Shown here: piece after piece, positions 17,380-27,684 of the stretch
Position numbering within the stretch: position 1 is the stretch's first letter
How the letters are laid out: each line of letters opens with the position of its first letter
The notes under the pieces: generated by a model
What the model was told of the DNA's origin: nothing
Databases searched by the model: none
The model's input: only the letters and a program-made list of their open reading frames with translations
From: JAAXHV01 sp965207165
GTDB lineage: Bacteria > Pseudomonadota > Gammaproteobacteria > Eutrophobiales > Eutrophobiaceae
Direction of reading: 5' to 3'
Length of the DNA stretch: 64,000 bases
Assembly (NCBI GenBank): GCA_965207165.1
Contig: OZ242265.1
Coordinates: 558,001 to 622,000 of the forward strand
Position numbers and translations under genes: made by a program

Positions 17380-19749
17380 ATGTCTGATAACTCCATAAAA
17401 ATTGAGGTTGACGGTCAGGAAGTGGAGGCCCGGCCCGGTCAGATGCTGATCGAGGTGACCGACCGTATCGGCAACTACGTGCCGCGTTTCTGTTACCACG
17501 ACAAGTTGTCTATCGCGGCCAACTGCCGTATGTGCCTGGTGGAGGTGGAAAAGGCGCCCAAGCCGTTACCCGCCTGCGCCACGCCGGTGATGGACGGAAT
17601 GAAAGTCCATACCCGATCGGAACTGGCGCTGGATGCGCAGAAATCGGTCATGGAATTCCTGCTCATCAACCACCCCCTGGACTGCCCGATCTGCGACCAG
17701 GGCGGGGAATGTGAGTTGCAGGACCTGGCCATGGGTTACGGCAGGGACGTGTCCCGCTACCAGGAAAAAAAGCGGGTCGTACAGGACAAGAACATCGGGC
17801 CGCTGGTGCAGACGGACATGACCCGCTGCATCCACTGTACCCGCTGTGTGCGCTTCGGTGAAGAGATCGCAGGTTTGCGCGAACTCGGCGCAACCGGCCG
17901 CAGCGAGTTCATGGAGATCGGCACCTATATCGAAAACAGCATGACCTCCGAGTTGTCCGGCAATGTCATTGACCTGTGTCCGGTGGGAGCGCTGACCTCC
18001 AAGCCGTTCCGCTATAGTGCGCGCACCTGGGAGATGAGCCAGCACAACGGTATCGCAGGCCACGACCCGGTAGGTTCAAACCTGCATTTTCATGTAAAAA
18101 ATGACCAGGTCAAACGTGTTGTTCCTGCGGAAAATGAAGCGATCAACGAGGTCTGGCTGTCAGACCGCGATCGGTACAGCTATGAGGGGCTGAACAGTGG
18201 TGAGCGTCTTACGGTTCCCATGGTCCGGGACGGGAACAACTGGCAGGAAGTCGATTGGGATACGGCAATAAAGCGTGCGGCAGGTAAACTGCGTGACGTG
18301 ATCGACCGGCACGGGGCAGGGAACATCGGGGCCCTGGTTTCCCCATCGGCCACTTCTGAAGAACATTACCTTGCACAGAAATTCATGCGGGGACTGGGGT
18401 CCCACAACATCGACCATCGGTTGCGGCAATCGGACTTCAGTGACCAGGAAGCCGCGCCGGCGTACCCCGGTCTCGGGGTCTCTCTCGCAGGCGTGGAGCA
18501 GCTTGATGCGGTTTTGGTCGTCGGTGGTTTTCCGCGCAAGGATCAGCCAATCTTCAACCACCGCCTGCGTAAGGCCGCACTGGCCGGCGCGCAGGTGATG
18601 GTCATCAACCCGGTCGATTTCAGTTTCAATTTTGATGTCGCCGCTAAATCCATCGCGGCTCCGGCTGATATCGTGCATGAACTGGCCGCGGTCCTGAAGG
18701 CTGCTGTTGCGATGAGCGGCAGGAAAACCGCACTGACCGGCTTGCCGGCAGCGCTGAGACCGAGACAGCTGCATAAAAACATCGCCAGCGCGCTCGTCAA
18801 CGCGGAAAGGCCGGCCGTATTCATCGGCAGCCTGGGTATATCCCATCCGCAACTGTCCCTGTTGCGCTACCTGTCCGGGACGCTGGCGCAACGGGTCGCG
18901 GGCGTATTCGGTTACCTGGAGCACGGGGCCAACAGCGCCGGGGCATGGCTGGCAGGGGCCGTACCCCACAGGTTGCCGGGTATGGTCAATAGCGCTAGCG
19001 CCGGCCTTGACGCAACTGCCATGCTGGCGCAACAAATGGCGGCCTACGTACTGCTGGATGTGGAACCGGAACTGGATTGTTTCGATGGAAACCTGGCGCG
19101 GGAGGCAATGGCCGGGGCAGAAAGTGTGATTGCCATCTCAGGATACAAGAGCGCAGCAGAGTATGCCGATGTGCTGCTGCCGATGGCAATGTATGCGGAA
19201 AACACAGGTTCATACCTGAATATGGAGGGACGGCAACAGAGTTTCAGTGCGGTCGTGCCGCCGCCCGGAAAAGCCCGTCCTGCCTGGGAGGTCATATCAG
19301 CCCTGGCGGCTAAATCCGGGAATTCCGCTATTAAATACGGCAGTACAGCAGAGATCCGGTCCGAACTGGATGAGATAACAAAGAATATCCGGCCGGATAA
19401 CACCGGCGCCTGGCGTATGCCTGAAACCATAGAAGCAACCGGCGACGGTGTACAGCGCATAGGTTATATACCCATGAATTCCGTCGATGCGCTGGTGCGC
19501 CATGCCCCCGCGTTACAGCAAACCACTGACGTGGCTGACGGTTTTGCCCGTATAAACGGAAAGACGGCGCGCAGGCTGGGAGTGATTCGCCAGGAAAGCA
19601 TCAACGTAACATGCCTGGAAAACAGTCTGCAGATGCCGTTACTGATAGATAACACGATTGCGGACAACTGTGTATTGATCCACGGCGGACACGCAGGCAA
19701 CGCCGGACTGGGTCCCCTGTCAGGCCAGGTTTCGGTGACGGGAACTTGA
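17380..19749 (+). CDS. nuoG: NADH-quinone oxidoreductase subunit G
   Basis: A 789-residue iron-sulfur subunit from ATG 17380. An in-frame upstream ATG-like start near 17335 lies inside the palindromic element and is rejected. Order: [2Fe-2S] domain (FCYHDKL, NCRMCLVEV, PACATPV), His-Cys cluster (HPLDCPICDQGGECELQD), two [4Fe-4S] motifs (RCIHCTRCVRF and DLCPVGAL), then a degenerate molybdopterin-oxidoreductase-like domain. Length is in the usual range. 18 bases precede nuoH. Confidence 0.95.
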   Translation: MSDNSIKIEVDGQEVEARPGQMLIEVTDRIGNYVPRFCYHDKLSIAANCRMCLVEVEKAPKPLPACATPVMDGMKVHTRSELALDAQKSVMEFLLINHPLDCPICDQGGECELQDLAMGYGRDVSRYQEKKRVVQDKNIGPLVQTDMTRCIHCTRCVRFGEEIAGLRELGATGRSEFMEIGTYIENSMTSELSGNVIDLCPVGALTSKPFRYSARTWEMSQHNGIAGHDPVGSNLHFHVKNDQVKRVVPAENEAINEVWLSDRDRYSYEGLNSGERLTVPMVRDGNNWQEVDWDTAIKRAAGKLRDVIDRHGAGNIGALVSPSATSEEHYLAQKFMRGLGSHNIDHRLRQSDFSDQEAAPAYPGLGVSLAGVEQLDAVLVVGGFPRKDQPIFNHRLRKAALAGAQVMVINPVDFSFNFDVAAKSIAAPADIVHELAAVLKAAVAMSGRKTALTGLPAALRPRQLHKNIASALVNAERPAVFIGSLGISHPQLSLLRYLSGTLAQRVAGVFGYLEHGANSAGAWLAGAVPHRLPGMVNSASAGLDATAMLAQQMAAYVLLDVEPELDCFDGNLAREAMAGAESVIAISGYKSAAEYADVLLPMAMYAENTGSYLNMEGRQQSFSAVVPPPGKARPAWEVISALAAKSGNSAIKYGSTAEIRSELDEITKNIRPDNTGAWRMPETIEATGDGVQRIGYIPMNSVDALVRHAPALQQTTDVADGFARINGKTARRLGVIRQESINVTCLENSLQMPLLIDNTIADNCVLIHGGHAGNAGLGPLSGQVSVTGT

Positions 19750-19767
19750 TTCGGGAAGCTCAGGTCC

Positions 19768-20886
19768 ATGATTGAAAACCTGTTCAATATCATCAGCGAT
19801 CACGTGCTCGCTCCCGTGGTTGGCTGGATAGTGCCGGAGGGGTATGCGGCTTCCACGCTTTATACCCTGGAAGTGCTGGTAAAAATTCTGGCAATATTGC
19901 TTCCCTTGCTGTTCTGTGTCGCTTACCTGACGTACGCCGAGCGCAAGATAATCGGCTACATACAGTGCCGGCTGGGACCCAACCGGGTGGGTTTTTTCGG
20001 GTTTCGCTTCTGGGGTCTGGGCCAGCCTATCGCCGATGTGGTCAAACTGCTTTTCAAGGAAATCATCATTCCGACCGGGGCGAACAAGCGCCTGTTCGTG
20101 ATGGCGCCGGTGCTCGCCATGGCGCCTTCCCTGGCGGCGTGGGCGGTGATACCGTTCGATGATACGCTGGTGCTCGCCGATATCAACGCAGGGTTGCTAT
20201 ACATCCTGGCCCTCACTTCACTGGCGGTTTACGGCATTATCATTGCCGGCTGGGCGTCGAATTCCAAGTACGCGTTCCTGGGCGCCATGCGTTCCGCCGC
20301 CCAGATCGTTTCCTACGAGATTGCCATGGGTTTTGCCCTGGTGTGTGTGCTGATTGCCGCCGGCAGCCTGAACCTGGGTCAGATTACGGCCGCGCAAAGC
20401 GGCAGTATCCTGCACTGGTACTGGCTGCCCCTGTTGCCCATTTTCCTGGTTTATTTTATTTCGGGCGTGGCGGAGACCAACAGGGCGCCGTTTGATGTTG
20501 CGGAGGGCGAATCCGAACTTGTGGCCGGTTTCCACGTGGAGTACGGCGGCATGGCATTTTCCATTTTCTTCATGGCGGAATACGCCAATATGGTACTGAT
20601 TGCCGTGTTGACCGCCGTGCTGTTCTGCGGCGGCTGGCTGTCGCCCTTCCAGGGTCTGCCCCTGCTCGGAAACGTATCTTATCTCAGTGAGCCGAACATA
20701 TTCTGGCTGCTGTTGAAAACGTCGTTGTTCCTGTTCATGTTCCTGTGGCTCAGGGCTACGTTCCCCCGGTACCGCTACGACCAGATCATGCGTCTGGGCT
20801 GGAAGGTGTTTCTTCCCATTACCATCATCTGGATTGTTGTTGTTTCAGTCATGGTCGTCGCAGGGGTTGGCCCCTGGTTCAACTGA
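19768..20886 (+). CDS. nuoH: NADH-quinone oxidoreductase subunit H
   Basis: A 372-residue membrane subunit with about eight helices forming part of the quinone channel. Conserved stretches include AERKIIGYIQCRLGPNRVG, the loop SGVAETNRAPFDVAEGESEL and LFLWLRATFPRYRYDQIMRL. Length is slightly above the 325-350 norm. Confidence 0.97.
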   Translation: MIENLFNIISDHVLAPVVGWIVPEGYAASTLYTLEVLVKILAILLPLLFCVAYLTYAERKIIGYIQCRLGPNRVGFFGFRFWGLGQPIADVVKLLFKEIIIPTGANKRLFVMAPVLAMAPSLAAWAVIPFDDTLVLADINAGLLYILALTSLAVYGIIIAGWASNSKYAFLGAMRSAAQIVSYEIAMGFALVCVLIAAGSLNLGQITAAQSGSILHWYWLPLLPIFLVYFISGVAETNRAPFDVAEGESELVAGFHVEYGGMAFSIFFMAEYANMVLIAVLTAVLFCGGWLSPFQGLPLLGNVSYLSEPNIFWLLLKTSLFLFMFLWLRATFPRYRYDQIMRLGWKVFLPITIIWIVVVSVMVVAGVGPWFN

Positions 20887-20910
20887 TTGCGTCAATAAAA
20901 CAGGTGTCTG

Positions 20911-21396
20911 ATGAATATTAAGCGTTATTTTCAAAGTTTTTTGTTGTGGGAACTGTTCAAGGGCCTGCGTTTGACAGGGCGTTACCTGTTCAGGCGCAAG
21001 ATCACGGTTCTGTATCCGGAAGAGAAGACCCCCCAGTCGCCACGGTTCAGGGGGCTTCATGCCCTGCGCCGTTATCCCAATGGAGAGGAACGCTGTATCG
21101 CCTGCAAGTTATGCGAAGCGGTCTGCCCGGCAGTGGCCATTACTATCGAATCGGAACAGCGGGATGACGGCACCCGTCGCACCACCCTTTATGACATAGA
21201 TTTGGCGAAGTGCATTTTTTGCGGTTTCTGCGAGGAATCATGCCCGGTCGATTCCATCGTCGAGACGCGCATCTACGAGTATCACGGCGAACAACGCTCC
21301 GACCTGCTGATGACAAAAGAAAGACTGCTTGAGGTCGGGGATATGGCTGAACAGCAGATTGCCCGGGACCGCGCAACGGAAGCGTTATACAGATAA
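20911..21396 (+). CDS. nuoI: NADH-quinone oxidoreductase subunit I
   Basis: A 161-residue 8Fe ferredoxin subunit carrying clusters N6a and N6b. Two CxxCxxCxxxC motifs are visible: Cys62/65/68/72 (CIACKLCEAVCP) and Cys101/104/107/111 (CIFCGFCEESCP). The N-terminal amphipathic helix anchors it to the membrane arm. A repeat-bearing gap of 101 bases follows. Confidence 0.97.
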   Translation: MNIKRYFQSFLLWELFKGLRLTGRYLFRRKITVLYPEEKTPQSPRFRGLHALRRYPNGEERCIACKLCEAVCPAVAITIESEQRDDGTRRTTLYDIDLAKCIFCGFCEESCPVDSIVETRIYEYHGEQRSDLLMTKERLLEVGDMAEQQIARDRATEALYR

Positions 21397-21412
21397 CCAA
21401 TAAATAAAAACA

Positions 21413-21481
21413 GCCGCACAGGACACAGAGAACACAGAAAAAATAATTAAATCACTCCGTGATCTCTGTGCCCTCTGTGGC
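21413..21481. repeat. imperfect inverted repeat (CACAGAG type) between nuoI and nuoJ
   Basis: Left arm 21413-21431 (GCCGCACAGGACACAGAGA) and right arm 21463-21481 (TCTCTGTGCCCTCTGTGGC) pair with few mismatches around an AT-rich loop. A related half-copy occurs at 37281-37310, so this is a dispersed repeat. No terminator T-run follows it. Confidence 0.75.
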
Positions 21482-21497
21482 AAAAAATTAGATATAC

Positions 21498-22124
21498 ATG
21501 TTGGAACAGTCAATATTTTACATATTTGCCGCTTTGCTGGTGGTGTCCGCATGCCTGGTCATTTCCGTGCGCAACCCGGTACATTCCGCGCTTTTCCTGA
21601 TCCTTTCTTTTTTCTGCAGCGCGGCTATCTGGTTGATATTACAGGCGGAATTTCTGGCAATTGCGTTGATTCTGGTATATGTCGGCGCGGTGATGGTGTT
21701 ATTCCTGTTCGTGGTAATGATGCTGGATATCAACGTTTCAACACTCAGGGAAGGGTTCTCCCGGTTTTTGCCCGTCGGGTTACTGGTAGCCCTGCTGATG
21801 CTGGTGGCTATGGGGTTGATAGTAGGGACTGCCCATGTCCTGCCCGATACGGGTTCGGTCGCCGGCCAGGTTGAATCCGGTATCGGAAATACCCGGTTGC
21901 TCGGCAGAGTCCTGTTCACCGAATATATCTATCCCTTCGAGGTGGCCGGAGCGATCCTGCTGGTGGCGATCATTGCCGCGATCAGCCTGACCATGCGTAA
22001 ACCGCGCGCGGGCCGTACGCCGAAACCGGGGAACCAGGTCAATGTAAAACGGGAAGCACGGGTGCGGCTCGTCGATATGGAGTCAGCCACAGGGAACACC
22101 GGGGAACAACAACAAGATGATTGA
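21498..22124 (+). CDS. nuoJ: NADH-quinone oxidoreductase subunit J
   Basis: A 208-residue membrane subunit with five helices (first: FYIFAALLVVSACLVISVRN). The conserved RNPVHSALFLILSFF and VGAVMVLFLFVVMMLDIN segments identify it. The soluble C-terminal tail (about 170-208) is hydrophilic and variable. It overlaps nuoK by eight bases. Confidence 0.96.
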   Translation: MLEQSIFYIFAALLVVSACLVISVRNPVHSALFLILSFFCSAAIWLILQAEFLAIALILVYVGAVMVLFLFVVMMLDINVSTLREGFSRFLPVGLLVALLMLVAMGLIVGTAHVLPDTGSVAGQVESGIGNTRLLGRVLFTEYIYPFEVAGAILLVAIIAAISLTMRKPRAGRTPKPGNQVNVKREARVRLVDMESATGNTGEQQQDD

Positions 22125-22422
22125 ACTCAGTGACGTCCTGGTACTGGCCGCATTACTGTTCTGCATCAGTGTGGCGGGTATTTTCATCAACAGGAAAAAT
22201 GTCATTATCCTGTTGATGTGTATCGAATTGATGCTGCTGTCCGTGAATCTGAACTTCATCGGGTTTTCCCATTTTCTCGGTGATATTCACGGTCAGGTCT
22301 TCGTGTTCTTTATCCTGACGGTTGCGGCGGCCGAAGCCGCCATCGGGCTGGCGATCCTGGTCGTTCTGTTCCGCAACCGCAATACCATAAACGTAGTGGA
22401 CCTGGACACTCTGAAGGGATGA
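22117..22422 (+). CDS. nuoK: NADH-quinone oxidoreductase subunit K
   Basis: A 101-residue, three-helix antiporter-like subunit with the conserved acidic residues in LLMCIELMLLSVNLNF and AAAEAAIGLAI. Overlaps nuoJ by eight bases and nuoL by four, implying tight translational coupling. Confidence 0.97.
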   Translation: MIELSDVLVLAALLFCISVAGIFINRKNVIILLMCIELMLLSVNLNFIGFSHFLGDIHGQVFVFFILTVAAAEAAIGLAILVVLFRNRNTINVVDLDTLKG

Positions 22423-24398
22423 TGCCGGCATTTAATCTGGACCATATCTATCTTGCCATCGTGCTCGCGCCGTTACTCGGCGCGGTCATTGCCGGTCTCG
22501 GCGGGAATGTCATCGGCAGGCGCGGTGCGCACTGGGTGACGATCATCGGCGTGGGAATTTCCACGCTCCTGTCCCTGGTTGCCTACAAACATCTCATGTT
22601 TGACGGCGGTGAAGTTTATAACGCCGATGTTTACACCTGGCTTTCGCTCGGCGAGCTGGATTTTACCGTGGGATTCCTGGTGGACCAGTTATCGGTGACC
22701 ATGATGGTAGTCGTCAGTTTCGTGTCCTGGCTGATCCATATTTATACCATCGGCTACATGCACGATGACCCGGGGTACCAGCGTTTTTTCAGTTATATCT
22801 CCCTGTTCACCTTTGCCATGCTGATGCTGGTGATGTCAAACAACTTCGTCCAGTTGTTTTTCGGCTGGGAAGCCGTCGGACTGGTGTCCTACCTGCTGAT
22901 AGGTTTCTGGTTCAAGCGCGAGTCGGCCAACTTTGCCGGCCTGAAGGCCTTTCTCGTCAACCGGGTGGGTGATTTCGGTTTCCTCATCGGTATTGCTGCG
23001 GTCCTGTCGTATTTCAATTCCCTGGATTACCTGCAGGTGTTCGGCCAGGCACAGTCACTCACGGGCACGACCATATCCCTGGTACCGGGACTGGAGTGGT
23101 CAGCACTGAGTTTTATCTGTATCTGTTTGTTTATCGGCGCCATGGGAAAATCCGCCCAGGTTCCCCTGCACGTGTGGCTACCGGATTCCATGGAGGGTCC
23201 GACTCCCATATCCGCGTTGATTCACGCGGCGACGATGGTGACTGCGGGCATTTTCATGGTTGCGCGCATGTCGCCCCTGTTCGAGTTATCCGAGGCTGCG
23301 CTCAGCATGATCCTGCTGATAGGCGCGCTGACGGCATTTTTCATGGGCCTGCTGGGACTGGTCCAGAATGACATCAAGCGGGTTGTTGCCTATTCAACCT
23401 TATCCCAGTTAGGCTATATGACCGTGGCGCTTGGCGCTTCTGCCTACTCAATTGCCATCTTTCACCTGGTGACCCACGCCTTTTTCAAGGCTTTGCTGTT
23501 CCTGGCCGCGGGCTCCGTGATAATCGCACTCCACCATGAACAGGACATGCGCAAAATGGGCGGGTTGTACCGTTATATGCCGATAACGTGGTTTACCGCG
23601 CTGATCGGGTCGCTTGCACTGGTCGGATTTCCGCTGACGTCGGGGTTCTTCTCGAAGGATGCCATAATCGAGGCGGTGCATTACTCGCAACTACCGGGCG
23701 CGGGTATCGCCTACCTGGCCGTACTGAGCGGCGTTTTTATTACGGCGCTGTACACGTTCCGCTTGTTTTTTATGACGTTCCACGGCAAGGAGCGCCTGGA
23801 CCGGCATACCTGGGAGCATTTGAAAGAGCCGCCGGGAGTCGTTACCGTGCCGTTGTTCATCCTCGCCATCCCATCCCTGGTTATCGGCGGTTTCCTGGTC
23901 GGGCCCATGGTACTGGGCGATTATTACGGGGACGCGATCCACGTTTCCGTGGAGCATGCTGCCGGTCTGCAGGAAATGGCTTCGCATTATTCCGGCGCCC
24001 TCGATTTTGTTGTGAATTCGTACAAACACGCGCCCGTATGGCTGGCGCTGGCGGGGATCTGTGTTGCCTGGCTGTGTTACATCAGGCATCCGCACTGGCC
24101 GGGTAAGATTGCCGGACGCCTCGCGCTGCCTTACCGGCTGTTCGTCAGGAAATATTACTTTGACGAAGTGTACCAGGCCGTTTTTGCCGGTGGCGCCCGT
24201 AACGCCGGCAAGGCGCTCTGGCAATGGGGCGACGAACGCGCCATTGATGGTTTCCTGGTTAACGGGTCAGCCCGTGTCGTGCGCTGGTTTTCGGCATTAA
24301 TCAGGAACCTGCAGACCGGTTACCTGTACCATTACGCCTTTGCCATGATTATCGGGCTGTTGTTGCTCCTGGCAGTGTTCGTCCACCAGATCATGTGA
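22419..24398 (+). CDS. nuoL: NADH-quinone oxidoreductase subunit L
   Basis: A 659-residue antiporter-like proton-pumping subunit with the long C-terminal lateral helix. Conserved segments include FFGWEAVGLVSYLLIGFW, the Lys-bearing MGKSAQVPLHVWLPDSMEGPT (split motif) and NDIKRVVAYSTLSQLGYM. Length is normal. Confidence 0.97.
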   Translation: MMPAFNLDHIYLAIVLAPLLGAVIAGLGGNVIGRRGAHWVTIIGVGISTLLSLVAYKHLMFDGGEVYNADVYTWLSLGELDFTVGFLVDQLSVTMMVVVSFVSWLIHIYTIGYMHDDPGYQRFFSYISLFTFAMLMLVMSNNFVQLFFGWEAVGLVSYLLIGFWFKRESANFAGLKAFLVNRVGDFGFLIGIAAVLSYFNSLDYLQVFGQAQSLTGTTISLVPGLEWSALSFICICLFIGAMGKSAQVPLHVWLPDSMEGPTPISALIHAATMVTAGIFMVARMSPLFELSEAALSMILLIGALTAFFMGLLGLVQNDIKRVVAYSTLSQLGYMTVALGASAYSIAIFHLVTHAFFKALLFLAAGSVIIALHHEQDMRKMGGLYRYMPITWFTALIGSLALVGFPLTSGFFSKDAIIEAVHYSQLPGAGIAYLAVLSGVFITALYTFRLFFMTFHGKERLDRHTWEHLKEPPGVVTVPLFILAIPSLVIGGFLVGPMVLGDYYGDAIHVSVEHAAGLQEMASHYSGALDFVVNSYKHAPVWLALAGICVAWLCYIRHPHWPGKIAGRLALPYRLFVRKYYFDEVYQAVFAGGARNAGKALWQWGDERAIDGFLVNGSARVVRWFSALIRNLQTGYLYHYAFAMIIGLLLLLAVFVHQIM

Positions 24399-24408
24399 GC
24401 CCGCCTGT

Positions 24409-25926
24409 ATGGTTCAATACCTGCCTATCCTGAGTTTACTGGTCTGGGCGCCCATACTGGGCGGACTGGTTATCCTGTGCGTCGGCGACCGGATGCGGGA
24501 TTCGGTCAAACTGTTTACCCTGGTCGTGTCCCTGTTCGCGCTGTTGATGTCGATCCTGTTATACCTGCGCTTTGACACCACAACGGTGCTGATGCAGTTT
24601 GTGGAATACTCCGAATGGATAAGCACATTCAACATAAATTATCACCTGGGGGTCGACGGTATTTCCGTGCCCCTGATAATGCTGACGACGTTTACCACCG
24701 TCCTGGTGGTGATAGCCGGCTGGGTGGTCATCGAGTCCAGGCTGTCCCAGTACATGGCGTCCTTTCTCATCCTGGAAGGGTTGATGAACGGGGTGTTCGT
24801 GTCCATGGATGCGATACTGTTTTATTTCTTCTGGGAAGCCATGTTGATCCCCATGTTCCTTATCATCGGCGTATGGGGCGGCCCGAGGCGCGTTTACGCC
24901 ACGATCAAGTTTTTCCTGTACACCTTCCTGGGTTCGGTATTCATGCTCGTGGCGCTACTGTACCTGTATTCGAAAATGGGCAGCTTCTATATCCTTGACC
25001 TGTACAGGTTGCCGCTGTCGCTGGAGGCGCAGAAATGGATATTCATTGCGTTCCTGCTTGCTTTTGCGGTGAAAGTCCCCATGTGGCCGGTGCATACCTG
25101 GTTGCCCGATGCGCACGTTGAGGCGCCTACGGGCGGTTCCGTAATCCTGGCTGCCATCATGTTGAAGATGGGAGGATACGGCTTTATCCGTTTCAGCCTG
25201 CCCATCACCCCGGACGCCAGCGCGGAATTGGCGAACTTCATGATCGTGTTGTCACTGATCGCTATCGTCTATATCGGCTTTGTCGCCCTGGTGCAGCAGG
25301 ACATGAAAAAACTGATTGCCTATTCATCCGTTTCCCATATGGGATTTGTCACGCTGGGATTTTTTATCGTGTTTTCCCTTATCAGCCAGTCCGGCCCGGG
25401 CACTGACGCGGTAATGGGACTGGCGGGAGGCATGATGCAGATGATATCGCACGGCCTGATCTCGGCCGCCCTGTTCCTGTGCGTCGGAGTAATGTATGAG
25501 CGGGTGCACAGCCGGCAGATCGCGGATTACGGCGGAGTGGCCAATACCATGCCGGTATTTGCCTCGTTTATGATGCTGTTCGCCATGGCCAATGCCGGGT
25601 TGCCCGGCACGTCGGGGTTTGTCGGGGAATTCCTGGTCATCCTGGCCAGTTTTCATGCCAACGCCTGGATTGCCGTTGCGGCTGCAAGCGTACTGATCCT
25701 GGGCGCCGCCTACACGTTATGGATGTATAAACGCGTGATCTTTGGTGACGTGGCGAATGAGCAGGTGGCCGGATTGCAGGACATTTCCCTGCGCGAGACC
25801 CTGTTCCTGGCGTTGCTTGCCGGCGCCGTGTTGTTGCTGGGCCTGTGGCCGGCGCCGCTGTTCGAATTGATGGAAACCACGCTCATCCACCTGGCGGAGC
25901 ATATCTCGCAATCCAAGATCTTATGA
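24409..25926 (+). CDS. nuoM: NADH-quinone oxidoreductase subunit M
   Basis: A 505-residue antiporter-like subunit. Typical motifs are FFWEAMLIPMFLIIGVWGG, the lysine loop KVPMWPVHTWLPDAHVEAP, and QQDMKKLIAYSSVSHMGF. Stop overlaps nuoN ATG (ATGA at 25923-25926). Confidence 0.97.
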   Translation: MVQYLPILSLLVWAPILGGLVILCVGDRMRDSVKLFTLVVSLFALLMSILLYLRFDTTTVLMQFVEYSEWISTFNINYHLGVDGISVPLIMLTTFTTVLVVIAGWVVIESRLSQYMASFLILEGLMNGVFVSMDAILFYFFWEAMLIPMFLIIGVWGGPRRVYATIKFFLYTFLGSVFMLVALLYLYSKMGSFYILDLYRLPLSLEAQKWIFIAFLLAFAVKVPMWPVHTWLPDAHVEAPTGGSVILAAIMLKMGGYGFIRFSLPITPDASAELANFMIVLSLIAIVYIGFVALVQQDMKKLIAYSSVSHMGFVTLGFFIVFSLISQSGPGTDAVMGLAGGMMQMISHGLISAALFLCVGVMYERVHSRQIADYGGVANTMPVFASFMMLFAMANAGLPGTSGFVGEFLVILASFHANAWIAVAAASVLILGAAYTLWMYKRVIFGDVANEQVAGLQDISLRETLFLALLAGAVLLLGLWPAPLFELMETTLIHLAEHISQSKIL

Positions 25927-27377
25927 TGATGCCGATCACTGCTGAAATGATGTTTGTCGTCCCGGAACTTGCGTTGCTGGTACTTGCCTGCCTGGTCCTG
26001 GTATGTGACGTGTTTTCAACAAGCGAGCACAAGCCGCGGACCTACTGGCTGGCACAGGTTTCCCTGGTGGTCGTGATAGTTCTCGTAATTTACTTCAATC
26101 CTGAAGAGCGCATTCCGGTATTTCACAATCACTTCATCCTCGATCCGCTGAGCACAGTGCTGAAGGTGACTGTTTGTGCCGCGTCGCTGGTCGCGTTCCT
26201 GTTCTCGTACCACTATTTCAAGGCGCGCGGGCAGTTACAGGGCGAGTATTTCGTGATTGGGTTGTTTGCCGTACTGGGGATGCTGGTCATGATATCGGCA
26301 TACAGCATGCTGAGCGTATACCTCGGCCTGGAACTCATGTCGCTGTCCCTGTACGCGATGGTGGCCATGAACCGGGAATCGGGCACGGCCTCCGAGGCAG
26401 CCATGAAGTATTTTGTCCTGGGGGCGCTGGCCTCCGGGCTGCTGTTGTACGGCATTTCAATTTTATACGGGCTCTCCGGTACCCTGGTATTGCCGGAGCT
26501 CGCCGCTTACATCAGTTCCCATGCCGGCAGCAGGATAGCGTTAACCTTTGGCTTGGTCTTCGTTGTTGTCGGGATCGCGTTCAAGCTGGGTGCGGTCCCG
26601 TTCCATACCTGGCTGCCGGACGTATATGAGGGTTCGCCGACGGCGGTTACCCTGTTCCTGGCCGGCGCGCCGAAGGTGGCTGCTTTTGCCATGGCGGTAC
26701 GCCTGCTTATCGACGGTCTGCAACCGCTGCATGTCGATTGGCAGGGCATGCTCATCATCCTGTCCGTGCTGTCCATGGCGGCAGGTAATATCATCGCCAT
26801 CTCCCAGACGAATATAAAACGCATGCTGGCGTATTCCGCCATCGCCCATGCCGGGTTCCTGATCCTGGGTATTCTGCCGGGTCTCGACGCCGGCGCCGGC
26901 GCCACGTATGCAGCGGCGTTGTTCTATGTTATCTCCTACGTCATCATGAGTCTGGGTGCATTCGGCTTCATTATTTTATCCGGGAGCGCGGACCATGAAG
27001 CCGATCAATTGACGGATTTCAAGGGGTTTGCAGAATTCAACCCCTGGTTTGCCTTTATCATGTTGGTGTTCATGTTCTCCCTGGCAGGCGTCCCCCCGTT
27101 CCTGGGGTTCTGGGCGAAATGGTTCGTTATCAAGGAAGTAATCGCTATCGGGCATATATGGCTGGCAATCCTGGCAGTTATCTTTTCAGTGGTAGGGGCC
27201 TATTATTATTTACGGATTGTTAAACTGATGTACTTTGATCAACCGGATACCATGCCGGCGATCGTTGCCGGCCGGCAAGTCCGATTGATGATCAGTTTCA
27301 ACGGCCTGGCCGTGCTGGTACTCGGATTCGTCCCCGGAGAACTCATACGAATCTGTACCACGGTACTGATGGGTTAG
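25923..27377 (+). CDS. nuoN: NADH-quinone oxidoreductase subunit N
   Basis: A 484-residue antiporter-like subunit starting at ATG 25923. An open frame extends upstream to 25845 but runs through nuoM, and the coupled ATGA start is far more plausible. Diagnostic stretches: LGLELMSLSLYAMVAMNR, KLGAVPFHTWLPDVYEGSP and NIKRMLAYSAIAHAGF. Confidence 0.96.
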   Translation: MMMPITAEMMFVVPELALLVLACLVLVCDVFSTSEHKPRTYWLAQVSLVVVIVLVIYFNPEERIPVFHNHFILDPLSTVLKVTVCAASLVAFLFSYHYFKARGQLQGEYFVIGLFAVLGMLVMISAYSMLSVYLGLELMSLSLYAMVAMNRESGTASEAAMKYFVLGALASGLLLYGISILYGLSGTLVLPELAAYISSHAGSRIALTFGLVFVVVGIAFKLGAVPFHTWLPDVYEGSPTAVTLFLAGAPKVAAFAMAVRLLIDGLQPLHVDWQGMLIILSVLSMAAGNIIAISQTNIKRMLAYSAIAHAGFLILGILPGLDAGAGATYAAALFYVISYVIMSLGAFGFIILSGSADHEADQLTDFKGFAEFNPWFAFIMLVFMFSLAGVPPFLGFWAKWFVIKEVIAIGHIWLAILAVIFSVVGAYYYLRIVKLMYFDQPDTMPAIVAGRQVRLMISFNGLAVLVLGFVPGELIRICTTVLMG

Positions 27378-27390
27378 TCCCTTCCTGCCG

Positions 27391-27684
27391 ATGTCCGCGG
27401 GCAATGTCACCTGGTTGTTGATCATCCTGACCGTTATCCTGGCCAACATTCCCTGGTTTTACGGACGTTTCCTGCTGTTTATCAGGCCGGAGAGAAAAAC
27501 GGTGTGGATGTGTTTGCTTGAGTGGTTGCTGCTGTATTGTCTTGCCGGGTTCCTCGCCCTCGGTGTCGAGAAAAAAATGCAGGGAGAAACCCACGCGCAG
27601 GACTGGGAATTTTACGCAGTCACTTTCTTTTTATTCGTGGTATTCGCGTTTCCGGGATTTATTTATAGAGGATTCAGGGGCTGA
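27391..27684 (+). CDS. DUF2818 family membrane protein
   Basis: A 97-residue protein with three hydrophobic segments (about 7-30, 38-56, 72-94), beginning MSAGNVTWLLIILTVILANI. It matches the DUF2818 family, commonly found just after nuoN in proteobacteria and of unknown function; a role in complex I assembly is a guess from position. It lies 13 bases after nuoN and overlaps the convergent psd gene by 11 bases. Confidence 0.8.
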   Translation: MSAGNVTWLLIILTVILANIPWFYGRFLLFIRPERKTVWMCLLEWLLLYCLAGFLALGVEKKMQGETHAQDWEFYAVTFFLFVVFAFPGFIYRGFRG